The notes beneath the pieces are model-generated. The model was given only the letters and a program-made list of their open reading frames with translations, searched no databases and was not told where the DNA came from. A stretch of 64,000 nucleotides of DNA. It comes from Aphrocallistes beatrix. Lineage: Eukaryota > Porifera > Hexactinellida > Sceptrulophora > Aphrocallistidae. A program made the position numbers and the translations under genes. Below, in pieces: positions 29,332-40,298 of this stretch. Position 1 is the stretch's first letter. Every line of letters starts with the position of its first letter. The stretch lies in NCBI GenBank assembly GCA_963281255.1, contig OY725500.1:1302001-1366000 (forward strand), written 5' to 3'.

Positions 29332-32082
29332 ATGGAATCAATTTCAAAATCTAACAGTCGGGAGAAACAGATTGAGCAAATGCTATCAAAGTATGAAGGC
29401 AAGCGTCAACAACAACAACAAGAACAAACAAAAGATGAACTCGTGAAGATACAAGAGCGAGTTAATTTGATGATGGAAGTTTATGATAAGGATACTGATA
29501 AGAAGAATGGCGTGACGCATATTGAGTATTGTAACACTATTGAGGAGCTACAATCCATATGCGAAAGTGAGCAGATGAAGAGAAGACATGATAATCAGTT
29601 TAAGGTGTATGTGGTTGGACTTCAAACAGGATTGGACAAACGAAACAAAATGCTGCAATCTCTTTGCGAAAGTCTACAGTCGCTCCAAAGCAGATTGGTA
29701 AACGAGACAAATTTTTCTGAATTTTCGGACCCCAATTTAAAAGAATTTTCATTAAAAGAAGTATTATGTACTCTCAATCAATCCTTTGAGAGACTAGTAA
29801 GAATAAAATCAGCGATGAGAAAGGTGTTCAACATCAATTCTATAAATTTCAATATGGCAGAAGGACATAATATGACAGAGATTAGGAACTTTCCAATCGA
29901 AGAGATACAGTCAGAAATTGATATCACGAATCAAGGAGACCAAGAATCAATAGTAGACATAAGTATGAATAATTTCAGTTCAGTTTTAGAGAAGCAATAT
30001 CAAGAAACTGGGAGGTTAAGTTCATTATCGTTAAGAAAAGAACTACAAAATAATAAAAATGTGGAAGATCCTGAATATATTGCTGCAAATCCGAATCGTG
30101 CTTTAAAAAGAGATGAAGAATTTAGAATATTGAAATCTCCAACTATGATGCCTGAAACTTCAACTAAAAATAACAAATGTGAAATGAAAATAATTGATTT
30201 TGATGGCAAACACAAGAAAATAGATCCACCGAATATTTCCATTACTAATGCAAACAGCTACAATCCTAGTTCTAATTTACCGATAATGAAACAAACAAGT
30301 AATCTCAGGGCAATAACTCCGAATGAAAATGCTACCGAGTACTTGGATTGTTCTCTATTTGACTCAGATAAAGTAACAGGTGATGATTGTCAAATACCAA
30401 TGTTAACGAAATCTCCGAATTCTAGAAAAAGAAACACAAATCATTCAAACACATTTCATGAAAACGAAGAAGAATATATTACGGGAAATAAGATGATTGG
30501 AAATACAGGTGATGCCATATACTCTAATAATACAACATATTTGAAATCTGAAAACAATTTCGGAAATAAAACCTATGAAAATTATTCAAATATCCAATCA
30601 TTGAATAACTCTCAAAATGATCAGTTCAGAAGCAATTGCCTAAATGCATTAGATTCTACAATTAATAGTTTTAAAATGAGCGATTCTATTTTCATCCAGG
30701 ATAGAACTACCGATGAAATGACAAACTTTCAATCGAACAATCAAGAAAGTTCAACTCTTGCAAAATTAACAGCTGATGAGAGCATATTAGGTGAGAACTT
30801 CTGCAAAACTCCCTCAGGAGATCTGTACTCAGCTGTTCTATTATTGAAAGAACAATTAAATGGAGTAAATCAGCTACGCGTTCAAGAGGCAAATGAATTT
30901 AAGAGAAAGATATGGTTAAAGGAAATGGAAATAGAGGATTTAAAGAGGCAAGATTGTTACGAATCAGAAAATGTAAGCAGAACATATAACACATTTGAAC
31001 AAACTGATTCAAATCCGGATACAGATAATAAATTGAAAATGATGCAAAATAATTTTGCGGCAAAGAAAACCACAGAAAGAATTGGAATTACCGAAATTCT
31101 CAATCTCATGATCGAGATCCACAATGCTTTCATTGATGTGCTCTACCAATTGCAAAATAAATCGTTTAATTTAAATACCCTAGAAGCATTGCTCTCACTA
31201 AAAATTTCGTCAACTAACTTTGATATATGTACGCTATGGATGAATTTGAAAGAATCGCTATCAGTAATAACAGAAATTTTCAATCCAATTGGCGATAATC
31301 AAGAAGTGAAATCTGGAAGAAACGACTTTTTTGAAGCAATATCCACATACTTCAAACAAAACGATGAAATCCTCGGAATTCAGAATAGTACTCTTACAAA
31401 TATAATCGCAAATCCAAATTCCTATCTAGTTATTCATGGTAACGATCATTGTTCGTTATTTACCAGTCGAGATTTTTCACAAAATGAAAAAACTCTGATC
31501 AAATGCGAGGCTGTAAACAGCATAAGCCAACATACTAAAAGACGAATAATAGCTCTAGCTCAATATTACATCAATCTGACATATCTCCGCTGGTCAATAT
31601 TTATCAAGTATTTAGTAAAAAATCAGCTTTTTACTATTGCTTTTGAGGAAAATAAATTTAAAAAAGCAAATATTCCAGACATGAGCAGAACATTTATAGC
31701 TAAAATCCAAAATCAAATGGAACAGATTCTAATTCGACGTTATGTTCTAGCCAAATGCTTAACAGAAGAATTAATATTCATTGAAAACTCAACAGGAAAT
31801 TACTTCATAAAACCGATATACCTAGCTCAGGTAGAGAAAAAGGAAAATATTGCAAATTTACAAATTTGCAATGTAAATTCGAAATTATTGGTCAATGGAA
31901 CTCAGAACCATAAATTTAAAAAAGCCTTTGTCCCCACTGGAGATTCTCTGAAAAATAACCTTTCACCTAGCACATCGCTTGATAGATCTCAACCCAAATC
32001 CCTCACGCTTAATGGAACAAAGATATCCCAGCCTTTACAGAAGATTAATTGGAAACCAGATGCATCTATTCCTCTTCAATGA
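29332..32082 (+). CDS. Unrecognised 916-aa protein, coiled coil plus Asn/Ser-rich region
   Basis: One uninterrupted frame from an ATG in a good context (gaccATGGAA). Residues 1-150 are charged and helical, with a short poly-Gln tract (KRQQQQQEQ) and heptad-like patterns suggesting a coiled coil. Residues 190-490 are low-complexity, rich in Asn and Ser. A second short coiled coil lies near 500-545. Residues 570-820 form a denser, hydrophobic, probably globular helical region (EILNLMIEIHNAFIDVLYQL; TKRRIIALAQYYINLTYLRW). No catalytic motif, signal peptide or membrane segment is apparent. A polyadenylation signal AATAAA lies at 32135-32140, 53 bp after the stop. The architecture would suit a cytoskeletal or centrosomal scaffold, but this is a guess. 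Confidence 0.8.
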   Translation: MESISKSNSREKQIEQMLSKYEGKRQQQQQEQTKDELVKIQERVNLMMEVYDKDTDKKNGVTHIEYCNTIEELQSICESEQMKRRHDNQFKVYVVGLQTGLDKRNKMLQSLCESLQSLQSRLVNETNFSEFSDPNLKEFSLKEVLCTLNQSFERLVRIKSAMRKVFNINSINFNMAEGHNMTEIRNFPIEEIQSEIDITNQGDQESIVDISMNNFSSVLEKQYQETGRLSSLSLRKELQNNKNVEDPEYIAANPNRALKRDEEFRILKSPTMMPETSTKNNKCEMKIIDFDGKHKKIDPPNISITNANSYNPSSNLPIMKQTSNLRAITPNENATEYLDCSLFDSDKVTGDDCQIPMLTKSPNSRKRNTNHSNTFHENEEEYITGNKMIGNTGDAIYSNNTTYLKSENNFGNKTYENYSNIQSLNNSQNDQFRSNCLNALDSTINSFKMSDSIFIQDRTTDEMTNFQSNNQESSTLAKLTADESILGENFCKTPSGDLYSAVLLLKEQLNGVNQLRVQEANEFKRKIWLKEMEIEDLKRQDCYESENVSRTYNTFEQTDSNPDTDNKLKMMQNNFAAKKTTERIGITEILNLMIEIHNAFIDVLYQLQNKSFNLNTLEALLSLKISSTNFDICTLWMNLKESLSVITEIFNPIGDNQEVKSGRNDFFEAISTYFKQNDEILGIQNSTLTNIIANPNSYLVIHGNDHCSLFTSRDFSQNEKTLIKCEAVNSISQHTKRRIIALAQYYINLTYLRWSIFIKYLVKNQLFTIAFEENKFKKANIPDMSRTFIAKIQNQMEQILIRRYVLAKCLTEELIFIENSTGNYFIKPIYLAQVEKKENIANLQICNVNSKLLVNGTQNHKFKKAFVPTGDSLKNNLSPSTSLDRSQPKSLTLNGTKISQPLQKINWKPDASIPLQ

Positions 32083-32134
32083 CTGACATTCGAATACCTA
32101 CGTATATTGTGCACAAATAATACTCTAGTAATAC

Positions 32135-32140
32135 AATAAA
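32135..32140 (+). terminator. Polyadenylation signal of the 916-aa gene
   Basis: AATAAA placed 53 bp downstream of the stop codon, in AT-rich sequence. The remaining gap to 33227 shows no gene. Confidence 0.55.
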
Positions 32141-33227
32141 AAATAATAGAATATACTCGTACAAACTTAAAGTCTGTTTCCTAAACTATCATATTCTATG
32201 GATCAATAATCAAATACAACAAAAAGTTGCAACAAATTTCGCTGATGCACCGACACATATAGATCTAACATTCGATACTTCTTTTCACATAAAAATAAGA
32301 AGGATACTATTAATTATTTTGCATCCCAATTGCCTGTATTTCTCAATTTATTTGCTTTGATGGATCATATATGTTGGTTGGTTGGGCTGAGGAAACACCC
32401 AAAATTTTAATGAAAATATCTCGAATGCCAAGTCCATTTTATGACCATATAGTAGTATATTTCAAAAACAGCTATTGTTATACGAATATGAATACCGCTA
32501 TATAAACCAAAAGTAATGATTGTATATTAGTATAATGAATTAATACAAGAATATCATAACCAATAATATATTTATTTAGGAGAAAAAATTAGAATTGTAT
32601 GCTTTATTAATCCGATTTTTGTGAAGTCCCAGTAGGTATGTAATTTTTCAAAATTTCAAAATTAATGTCTTCTGCAGAATGAGTAAGACACTTTTCTATG
32701 CTAGAAGGGTGCTAGATTTCATTGATGCAATTGAATTTAAACTAAATTATTGTAATTAATTAATGGAGTAAAATTGATTGTTGCAGAGCTGACCAATGTG
32801 AGGGCTTTATAGAGATTTACTGAAAGTGAAAGAGTGGAAAATAATCTCGAAAATAGTAAATTTGAGTCAATGAGAGTGGTATCTGATGATAATCATCTGA
32901 TACAAGTATAATAAGTTTATCATTAATTTTCTGTGACCTCGCTGATTATATTAAATTTGACTATTGCAGGTAAGGGATCAGAATAATGATATGGAGTTAA
33001 ATGATTCAGAACATAGAACTTATTTCACACTTTATTATTGTACTAAATTAATGATATCTGAAAGTAATACAAATAAAATGAAGAAATAAAGAAAGAGTAA
33101 CTAATAATTTCTCAAACATATAATTTAAGATGAATGGAAACAAATTCTGCTTCTGTTGGACTACAGAGAAGTCCGGAGCAGACTGAGCCTATTAGTATGT
33201 ATATGATTAGTTTTTCAATAATTTCCC

Positions 33228-34337
33228 TTACGTATATAAGGGTTGTTGTTCTTCAATCAAAATTCTCACATTACTTCTGATTATCCGATCTTGATAAGCA
33301 GTCGTAATGTAACAATTGTCTGGTAAGAAATAAATTAGGTTGGACAGTATTAAAAAGAGATCAAACTGTAAAGTCCCGAGATTGGCTATCACAAATAACA
33401 AGGAAGACAGGTTCAGAGAAACAGTCAAGGTAATATTGCTTGGTTCTGGAACCTTGAGGCCAAATAGTGTCTCTGTTAGGCAAGGATTTGGCGGTATCAT
33501 CAGAATCCAGCCTCCAGCATCATTCATAACTTCAGATAAGATATAGATTGTGAGAGACAGTGCCATGGCATATGACCATCTGTTGGACCTTTTAACAATT
33601 TTCTCTCGCTTCAGGGAGACGCTGATTCCTTCATAGAGGTCAGCATAGACTTTCCATTTTGTGAGAGCAAGGGAGAGCTGATTCCTAGACTTGAACAGAA
33701 TAGTGCAATTAACAATCACGAATAAAGTAAAAATAATGCTTCCTTCAAATGCTGTCCACAATATGGAACTTGTAACCCAAACGATGAAAAATTGAATTAT
33801 CCCGAGGATCAGATACTTTTTTAAAATTGAGAAATCCTTATGCTCATTGTATGCTTTGGAAAGGTAAACCATCACAATAGACAGAAGAATGACGAGAAAT
33901 AATAATAAACTATTCGTCAGTCCTATTCGAGCAAGTGTGAGAGGGAGGTATCTCCGACTTTTTAATATGGAACTAGCTAGACGGTTACAATCGATAATGA
34001 ATTTAAGTTTTTCTTCATGATGCAATTTAAAGAAAAGAAACATTACAAAACCAATGCCCTTCCCAAATAGGTGAAGAGACTCGACTAATAACGCAGCAAT
34101 TAGGATGAGATTACGTCTATGCACAATGTCCTGATTCTTTTCTGCTTCAATCTGATCATGTTCACTTTGTCCTATAAATTGAACAGTTTTCCTTTTTCTT
34201 ATCGATTGCAAAATGATTTTAAAAAACCAGCCTGTTGATAGCACAAACACGAACATTTCGCCTATTACGACAATTACGAGAGAAACTGTCAGGATTAGTT
34301 CTGGCACTAATTGAAAAACTTCACAAGCATTTGTCAT
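33228..34337 (-). CDS. Multi-pass membrane protein, about 7 TM
   Basis: The protein is 369 aa. Hydrophobic segments are visible near residues 12-40 (VPELILTVSLVIVVIGEMFV), 77-105, 135-160 (LLLFLVILLSIVMVYL), 172-190, 194-212, 247-270 and 303-335. This gives about seven membrane spans with a basic loop after the first (IRKRKTVQ). No rhodopsin-family DRY or NPxxY motif is obvious and no family is recognised. It could be an orphan 7TM receptor-like or transporter-like protein of the plasma membrane. The start at 34337 opens MTNACEVFQ, directly before the first hydrophobic segment. No intron is visible. Confidence 0.75.
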   Translation of the reverse strand: MTNACEVFQLVPELILTVSLVIVVIGEMFVFVLSTGWFFKIILQSIRKRKTVQFIGQSEHDQIEAEKNQDIVHRRNLILIAALLVESLHLFGKGIGFVMFLFFKLHHEEKLKFIIDCNRLASSILKSRRYLPLTLARIGLTNSLLLFLVILLSIVMVYLSKAYNEHKDFSILKKYLILGIIQFFIVWVTSSILWTAFEGSIIFTLFVIVNCTILFKSRNQLSLALTKWKVYADLYEGISVSLKREKIVKRSNRWSYAMALSLTIYILSEVMNDAGGWILMIPPNPCLTETLFGLKVPEPSNITLTVSLNLSSLLFVIANLGTLQFDLFLILSNLIYFLPDNCYITTAYQDRIIRSNVRILIEEQQPLYT

Positions 34338-34609
34338 TCTGACTCTTTTAATTCGAGTAAAGTACCTTTTAAATACGTTAGATGATAAAATATATGTATA
34401 CTAGTATATAGCACAGACATAAAGATACTATATTTATCATTGACTAACTAAAGCTTATATAAGCATATTCATTAATGAACTTTAGTACATTCTTAATTCC
34501 CAAAGATTGTCTCAGATAGAAATTTAATCTTTATATAAATTCACCTAACAAGCAGCAAACTCTCCCCGGTTATGCAAGTACTGCTACGTGTCATCACATG
34601 ATTTATTTA

Positions 34610-35010
34610 AGATATAGTTTGAGAGGCTTGGATGTGGTTCTCTTTATTTAGCCTTCCCGGGGCTGGTTGTAGTAACACGAATGTGGATTGTGTTTCCGGA
34701 GATAATATGGTCGCGTACTGTGTGCTGAAGAATTTAATTTTAGTGTCTTCACGAGAATAGAACTTCCAATAAAACTGAAACCTAATCAACTATAAACAAT
34801 AGAGATATTATAAACCTTAGTACACTAAATGTATATTGAGAATAATTATATTAAAACAAACCCATAATATGACTCTAATAAAACTATATTATAAGTTAAC
34901 CTAAACTAAATTAAAATGCTTTATAAAACTTCTACAAAACTTCATACAAAACTAAATACAGGTAAGTTGAGCTCGATGCTCTGGGTGTCTATCCGATGCC
35001 CTTACAAATA
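34610..35010. repeat. Dispersed repeat family E, copy 2 (inverted)
   Basis: Reverse-complement match to 10070-10465, lying about 270 bp upstream of the membrane-protein gene. An ORF in it is repeat-derived. Confidence 0.7.
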
Positions 35011-35046
35011 TTATAAAATAGATTTCTCCTTCACTCTTAATATGAA

Positions 35047-35689
35047 TGTTGCAGTGTAAATGCGAAACTGGTGTATTCGCGAATACACCGGTCGATTCGC
35101 GAATACACTGAATATAGTTGGTGGATTCGCGAATACACTGAATAGTTGGTAGATTCGCGAAAACACCGGCGCAAATGCGAAACCTTTTTATCTTAAATCT
35201 TATGGTTGGTTAATTATATAACTCAAAGGAAATAAGTAGTATTTACACTATTATTAGTAATACTCAGCTGTTTCATAACTAAAAAATGACAGTATGATGA
35301 TGTAAACAACATGTTTTCAAAGCTACTATACAACTACATTTTTGGCGTGAAAAAGTAAAGTTTTTAAAACTTAAAACATACCAAAAAGCAAATAATATAG
35401 CATAGCATGAGGAGTGATGTATGTAATGTAAGAATAATTTATCATGCTTGAAGATTACATGAAAACGATTTAGAATAAGGTTTTACATTCATTGATCTTG
35501 ATTAAAAGTTTTGTTGTAATCTAGTTGTTCTTATGAGAAATTTAAATCAACCTTAAGATTTAAGATAAAAAGGTTTCGCATTTGCACCGGTGTATTCGCG
35601 AATCCGCCAACTATTCAGTGTATTCGCGAATCCACCAACTATATTCAGTGTATTCGCGAATACACCAGTTTCGCATTTACACTGCAACA
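35047..35689. mobile_element. TGTTGCAG-family MITE with ATTCGCGAATACAC repeats
   Basis: Both ends begin TGTTGCAGTGTAAATGCGAA and remain complementary for about 160 bp, through several copies of tggattcgcgaatacactga, then cctttttatcttaaatctta. The plan is the same as the Ginger-like element at 4292-7605 (TGTTGCAG terminus, about 160-bp arm, reiterated palindromic motif), but the motif is entirely different. The 4-bp flanks (tgaa, tata) do not match. The roughly 310-bp core has no ORF. Confidence 0.8.
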
Positions 35690-35804
35690 TATACATCTGA
35701 TTAATCTAGCTCATTAATATTCGTATAACCATAGCAATCTATACATAAGCACTGCCGCGCTCGAATGAACTTGGACCAAGGAGGACCAGTATAGTTAGGG
35801 GATT

Positions 35805-36005
35805 TCACAACATGTAAAGTTTTCTCCTAGACACGATAGACCAAAAATGTATTACCAGCATATATAAACCACATATCAGAGTACTCGAATCCGTAATAAA
35901 AATGTGCATTGTAATCATTATATTGCGCAACGAGCTCTTTATAGGCGAATTTAGGCACTTTCCTGACTCAGAACTAGCCATGATAATCTTACTGTATATT
36001 AGCAA
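35805..36005 (-). pseudogene. 5-prime stub of an NHL-family gene
   Basis: The reading starts with an MASSESGK peptide preceded by a leader like those of the NHL genes at 38200 and 47961. It then runs into family-A repeat sequence (catatataaa... ccgtaataaa) instead of the coiled coil. It is probably a truncated duplicate; the rest of the gene is missing. Confidence 0.55.
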
Positions 36006-36059
36006 TTGAGTTTAGTTTCATCAGCTTTCTTCAATGATTAATAAGTTCTTAGTGGATAA

Positions 36060-36640
36060 TCAAGTAACTTACGTAGATAGTGAAGGCCTTTAGAGTTAAT
36101 AAAAGTCAACTGAATTTCACATTATGCATTACGTATACGAATCGTAGGCATTATTGGGCATAAAATGAAAAAGATGTTAGCTTAAATTTGTATTCACAAA
36201 TTTCGTTGATATTTTCATATTTTACTGTAATTAACTCAATTTCACTAACAAGCATAGAATCAGAAGGTGCATTCTCTGCAGCAGGAGTGTTCATTATGAT
36301 GTAAACCAGTGGTTCCCAACCTCTTTTACCTCGTGCACCCCCTGACACCTAAAAATTATTTTGTGCACCCTAGGACCCACCTAAGTCTGAAAAACTCTAT
36401 TGATCCGACTTGTCATTGCAATAAGGACGAATCCTTGTCCTGTGCACCCCCGACTAAGGACCCGTGCACCCCTAGTGGGTTCATGCACCCCAGTTTGGGA
36501 ACCGCTGTTGTAAACTAAGCAATGATTCGATCAATTGCATTTGTCTTTTTGTGATCACAAAAAAAGAATTAATTCTTAAACCCCAAATATACTACTAGTT
36601 CTTGAATAAAAGGATTCATTTAGTAAGAATTGTTGTTAGT
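36060..36640. repeat. Duplicated segment H, copy 1 (interrupted)
   Basis: Matches 38690-39060 in direct orientation, starting at taataagttcttagtggat and running through cagaaggtgcattctctgca. It carries the same small minus-strand reading frame as copy 2, but a 201-bp MITE (36307-36507) splits it. The duplication spans the 5-prime flank of NHL copies, so the gene and its flank were duplicated together. Confidence 0.75.
36307..36507. mobile_element. hAT-type MITE splitting segment H copy 1
   Basis: Starts CAGTGGTTCCCAACCTC and ends GTTTGGGAACCGCTG. Flanks ATGTAAAC (36299-36306) and TTGTAAAC (36508-36515) agree at 7 of 8 positions. Subterminal GTGCACCCC units are reiterated. Copy 2 of segment H (about 38945) shows the site without insertion. 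Confidence 0.88.
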
Positions 36641-36937
36641 ATTACTAAAGTACATCAAAGTAAATAGTAACCTAATTACCTTAATAAGTACGAATGTACT
36701 TAACAAACAATTGCCATATATTTCCGATTTACTGTGGAAAACAAATTCTCGGGGAATACAGCAACAATAGTCGCATATATAAATCACGTATCTCTATGTT
36801 AGAAAAAAAGAAATAAAATGAGTATAGCATGCTACGTACCTACATGGACAAGAAATGTCTAGACTCAACAACAAAATTTAGATAAGTTCACTAAAACTCT
36901 ATGATGCATGCACAAACCTAAATATGCTAATCCCAAT

Positions 36938-38200
36938 TCAAAAGAGTTGACTACAGTGATTGGGGTTACAAGATATAACTACAATCCTTCCTTCTGAGTC
37001 AACAGTAATACCACGAGGTTGAACAAATTCTCCTTTCTCTTCTCCTTCCTTCCCAAATTCGCGAATTAATTCTCCTGAGGAGGAGAATATGGAAACACAG
37101 TGACGCTTCAAATCAATCACCAAGATATTGAGATTTGAATCCAGAAAGAAACAATACGGATATTTCATTTGATGGATATCCTCCTCGCCCTTACTAATCA
37201 TCTGTCTTGAAAGCTGATGAGATTCATTATAGATTCTTATACAAGGATTTCCTTCACATAATACAATAATCTCCTCAGCTGTCAATTTAACGTCTTTAGC
37301 TCCGAAAATATCAGGAATGAAAGAGTTGAATGTCAGATCTAGGTTCAGACACTGGACACGGTTGTTTTTATAGTCACAAATATATATTCTGCTCAATTCT
37401 GAAGAAGCAGCAATACTCTGAGGATAGCCAAACTCAATTTTTCCATTTCCTTCTCTTCCGATAGAACTTAAAAGTTTACATTCTCGTGAATAAATGTTGA
37501 GATTATTTCCTTTAGATTGAATGACATACACTTTATCTTGAAAAATACAAATTCCGCAAGGACCATTCATTTTCTCACTGAACATAAATAGGAATTCAAA
37601 GGACTTGTTAAACACTTGTACACGGTCATTCCCAAAATCACAAACGTAAAAATGATCTGTCTTAGCATCAATAGTGATAGTTTCAGGATTGCTGAACATA
37701 CCAGGATCCGTTGCTTTATATTTACTATGTTTCCCAAACACTGCTAAAGGGATACCTTTCTTCTTGTAGTCTGGTTCCAGCTTAGAACTTTTCTTCTCAG
37801 CATTAATTTGTATTGTGCCCAGTGTACCCAACTGATTTTCAAAATCGTTGTTCCAATCAAGATCAATTCGCTTCATTTCTTGCGCTTTTTCGAGTGAAAT
37901 CGTTAGTTCAGCAATCTTTTGATCTATTAGAGCAATACTCTGTAGAAGAACTTCGCTGGATTTATTCCCTTTCAAAGTATTCTCCAACTGTTCTTTGGAA
38001 AGAGATAGTTGTTTCATTTCATCAGCTATTCCTTGACCACGAAACGTATCTTCCAATTCCTGTACTTCAGCTAACAGAGCTGCTTCTCTCTCTTGTAGCA
38101 AATAATGAGTTCTAGAGAACTTATCTCGTATCTGTCGACGTGCTCTATCGAACTGTGATAGTGTGTCATGTTCCTTACTTTCTGACTCAGCACTGGCCAT
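36938..38200 (-). CDS. Coiled-coil/NHL-repeat protein, copy 1 (intact)
   Basis: The protein is 420 aa. Residues 15-130 form a charged coiled coil (REAALLAEVQELEDTFRGQG; ALIDQKIAELTISLEKAQEM). Residues about 155-420 contain roughly six NHL blades, e.g. HFYVCDFGNDRVQVFNKS, RIYICDYKNNRVQCLNLD and GEFVQPRGITVDSEGRIVVI, which should close a beta-propeller. It resembles the C-terminal half of TRIM2/3/71 and nhl-1 type proteins but has no RING or B-box, so ubiquitin-ligase activity is not expected from this chain alone. Binding to RNA or protein by the propeller is known for relatives and inferred here. It is the only undamaged member of the four copies in this window. Confidence 0.87.
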   Translation of the reverse strand: MASAESESKEHDTLSQFDRARRQIRDKFSRTHYLLQEREAALLAEVQELEDTFRGQGIADEMKQLSLSKEQLENTLKGNKSSEVLLQSIALIDQKIAELTISLEKAQEMKRIDLDWNNDFENQLGTLGTIQINAEKKSSKLEPDYKKKGIPLAVFGKHSKYKATDPGMFSNPETITIDAKTDHFYVCDFGNDRVQVFNKSFEFLFMFSEKMNGPCGICIFQDKVYVIQSKGNNLNIYSRECKLLSSIGREGNGKIEFGYPQSIAASSELSRIYICDYKNNRVQCLNLDLTFNSFIPDIFGAKDVKLTAEEIIVLCEGNPCIRIYNESHQLSRQMISKGEEDIHQMKYPYCFFLDSNLNILVIDLKRHCVSIFSSSGELIREFGKEGEEKGEFVQPRGITVDSEGRIVVISCNPNHCSQLF

Positions 38201-38689
38201 GACAATCTGTATTAGGAGAGTTTAATTTCAACTGTATGCAACAATCTAATTAAATGAATGTAAAGAAAGTGCTATATCAATTGTATCAGAAAGTGAGTTA
38301 TTCGATACTTATACCAAAATGCTATTCTGACATAATCTAGTATGCCTACAGCTATCAATATCCAGAGACATCCATAATTTATATGTGGCTCTTTTATTTA
38401 TAATTAATTCAATAGCAAGGGTATAATACTAATTGTATAGGCTGCCCACCATTGAATTAGAACCAATGATTCGATATGTCGCTACTGTGTTTCTGTCTCT
38501 TGATCCCGATTTCTCGGGATCCCGCAAATATTTGTTTTCCCGAAACGCCCTTTTCTCGCCCCGGAAATAATCGACTGTAATTTATTGATATATGATATGC
38601 AAGTACGTATATTATTCGTCGTTACTTAACTTTTTACCTCCTGTAGAATAGTAATTGAGTTGGGTTTCAAAGGCTTTTTACAATGATTA

Positions 38690-39250
38690 ATAAGTTCTTA
38701 GTGGATGGTTAATCAAGTAACTTAGATAGTGAAGACCTTTAGAGTTAATGAAAGTCAACTGAATTTCACAATATGCATCACGTATACGAATCATAGGCAT
38801 TATTGGGTATAAAATGAAAAAGATGTTAGCTTAAAATTGTATTCACAAATTTCGTTGATATTTTCATTTTTTAACTCTGCTCAATTCCAGTAACAATCAT
38901 AGAATCAGAAGGTGCATTCTCTGCAGCAGGAGTGCTCATTACAAACTTGCGCTGTGAACTAAGCAATGATTCGATCAATTGCATTTGTCTTCTTTCGATC
39001 ACAGAAAATGTATTCTTTAACCCCAAATATAGTTCTTGAATAAAATGATTCATTATGTGAGTTATTGTTGTTAGTTATTAGAAATAGATTCAAATCACTA
39101 TGCTCATACTGTACATTGAATCATTATACCGTATAATTAGTAAAGTATACAACATATCTAAGTAAATAGTAACGTGATTACTTCAATATATATATGAATT
39201 TACCTTGTACAAACAATAGTTATTTATTTTCTGATTTCCGGGAAACAAAA
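38690..39250. repeat. Duplicated segment H, copy 2
   Basis: Direct copy of 36060-36720 lying upstream of NHL copy 1, just as copy 1 of the segment lies beyond its 3-prime side. A tandem duplication of the gene with its flank explains the order. The gap 39250-40200 holds a lone hAT-like terminus (accaggggtggcgccagcaa near 39381) and no gene. Confidence 0.65.
38871..39053 (-). CDS. Small 60-aa protein in segment H copy 2 (tentative)
   Basis: A short frame opening MNHFIQELYLGLKNTF and containing RRQMQLIESLLSSQ and STPAAENAPSDSM. The same peptide is recognisable in segment H copy 1, where it is interrupted by a MITE and by an altered N-terminal part. It could be a small gene, a first exon or simply duplicated non-coding DNA; no family is recognised. 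Confidence 0.35.
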   Translation of the reverse strand: MNHFIQELYLGLKNTFSVIERRQMQLIESLLSSQRKFVMSTPAAENAPSDSMIVTGIEQS

Positions 39251-40221
39251 TAGTCGCGACTCTCCTCACCGAAGTTTGAAAATAATGACTTAGGATTCTA
39301 ATGGGATACGAACACTGCCTTAAACAGATAATTGAGTATACGTATATGATAGCGAAAAGATATAAAACATAAGCAGCACAACCAGGGGTGGCGCCAGCAA
39401 TTTCCCGACAGGGTCCTAAATTAGAGTGTCTTCTAAAATGAAAAACTATATATATATTTATAAATCCTAGAATATCATAACCATTCACACTAACGTTTAT
39501 CTTTATGCTTCAAGGAAATTCTACATTTAGGAATTGGTTGAAATCTATTTATCATAATGTCTAAATCAAGCTTGCAGCCTCGATCTCGATGAATTCCTAG
39601 CACTTTAAGTTTCAACTGTTCTGAAACATTAGCGATTGAGTAAAAGTATAATATACAAAAAAATATTACTAAAAAGTTGAAAATTCTTGGTGACTCTCCT
39701 TACAGAAATGAAGAATTTTGCACCCTGAGCATAACATATTTATTTACTCTATTTACAAATGCAATTAAATTTTACATCAAGCACACTATGGACAAATAAC
39801 ATACATACTGTATTATACATACGACTTATGTGAATATTTCACTCTGCAAAGCCCTACTATTTTCATAATATCCCTAATATTTTCGTGCTATCCCTACTAA
39901 TAAAACTCGATTAAGGTTTATTTATATATATACGAAAATGTCAATCATGGAATTATGTCGTAATTGTCACCTTTTTTATAATGAGAATTTTAGTTTTTTG
40001 ACTAAACTCAGCCATTTTAGGTGATAGAAGACTCAAATATGATACAACTCTCATTAAAAATGATGACTCATCACTCTGTTATGACGTCATCATTACGCAT
40101 CAAAAAAAAATTTAAAAATTGACAAATTTTGTCAAACAAGACTTCTCGAGTGACAGCGATTATAACAGTAAGACAGACGTATTAAGAGATGGTATCTACC
40201 TCATAATTAATTAATGTTAGC

Positions 40222-40298
40222 TTAGGCGCCCAAAGGGCCTCTCCAGTGGACACAAAATGTCGCCAGCCGCGCAGCGCAAGCAAGCGAAGCGCGTTTGT
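40222..40298. repeat. GC-rich stem-loop repeat, copy 6
   Basis: Contains gccgcgcagcgcaagcaagc followed by gaagcgcgtttgta. It is diverged in the central palindrome (gtggacacaaaatgtcgcc). Confidence 0.5.
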
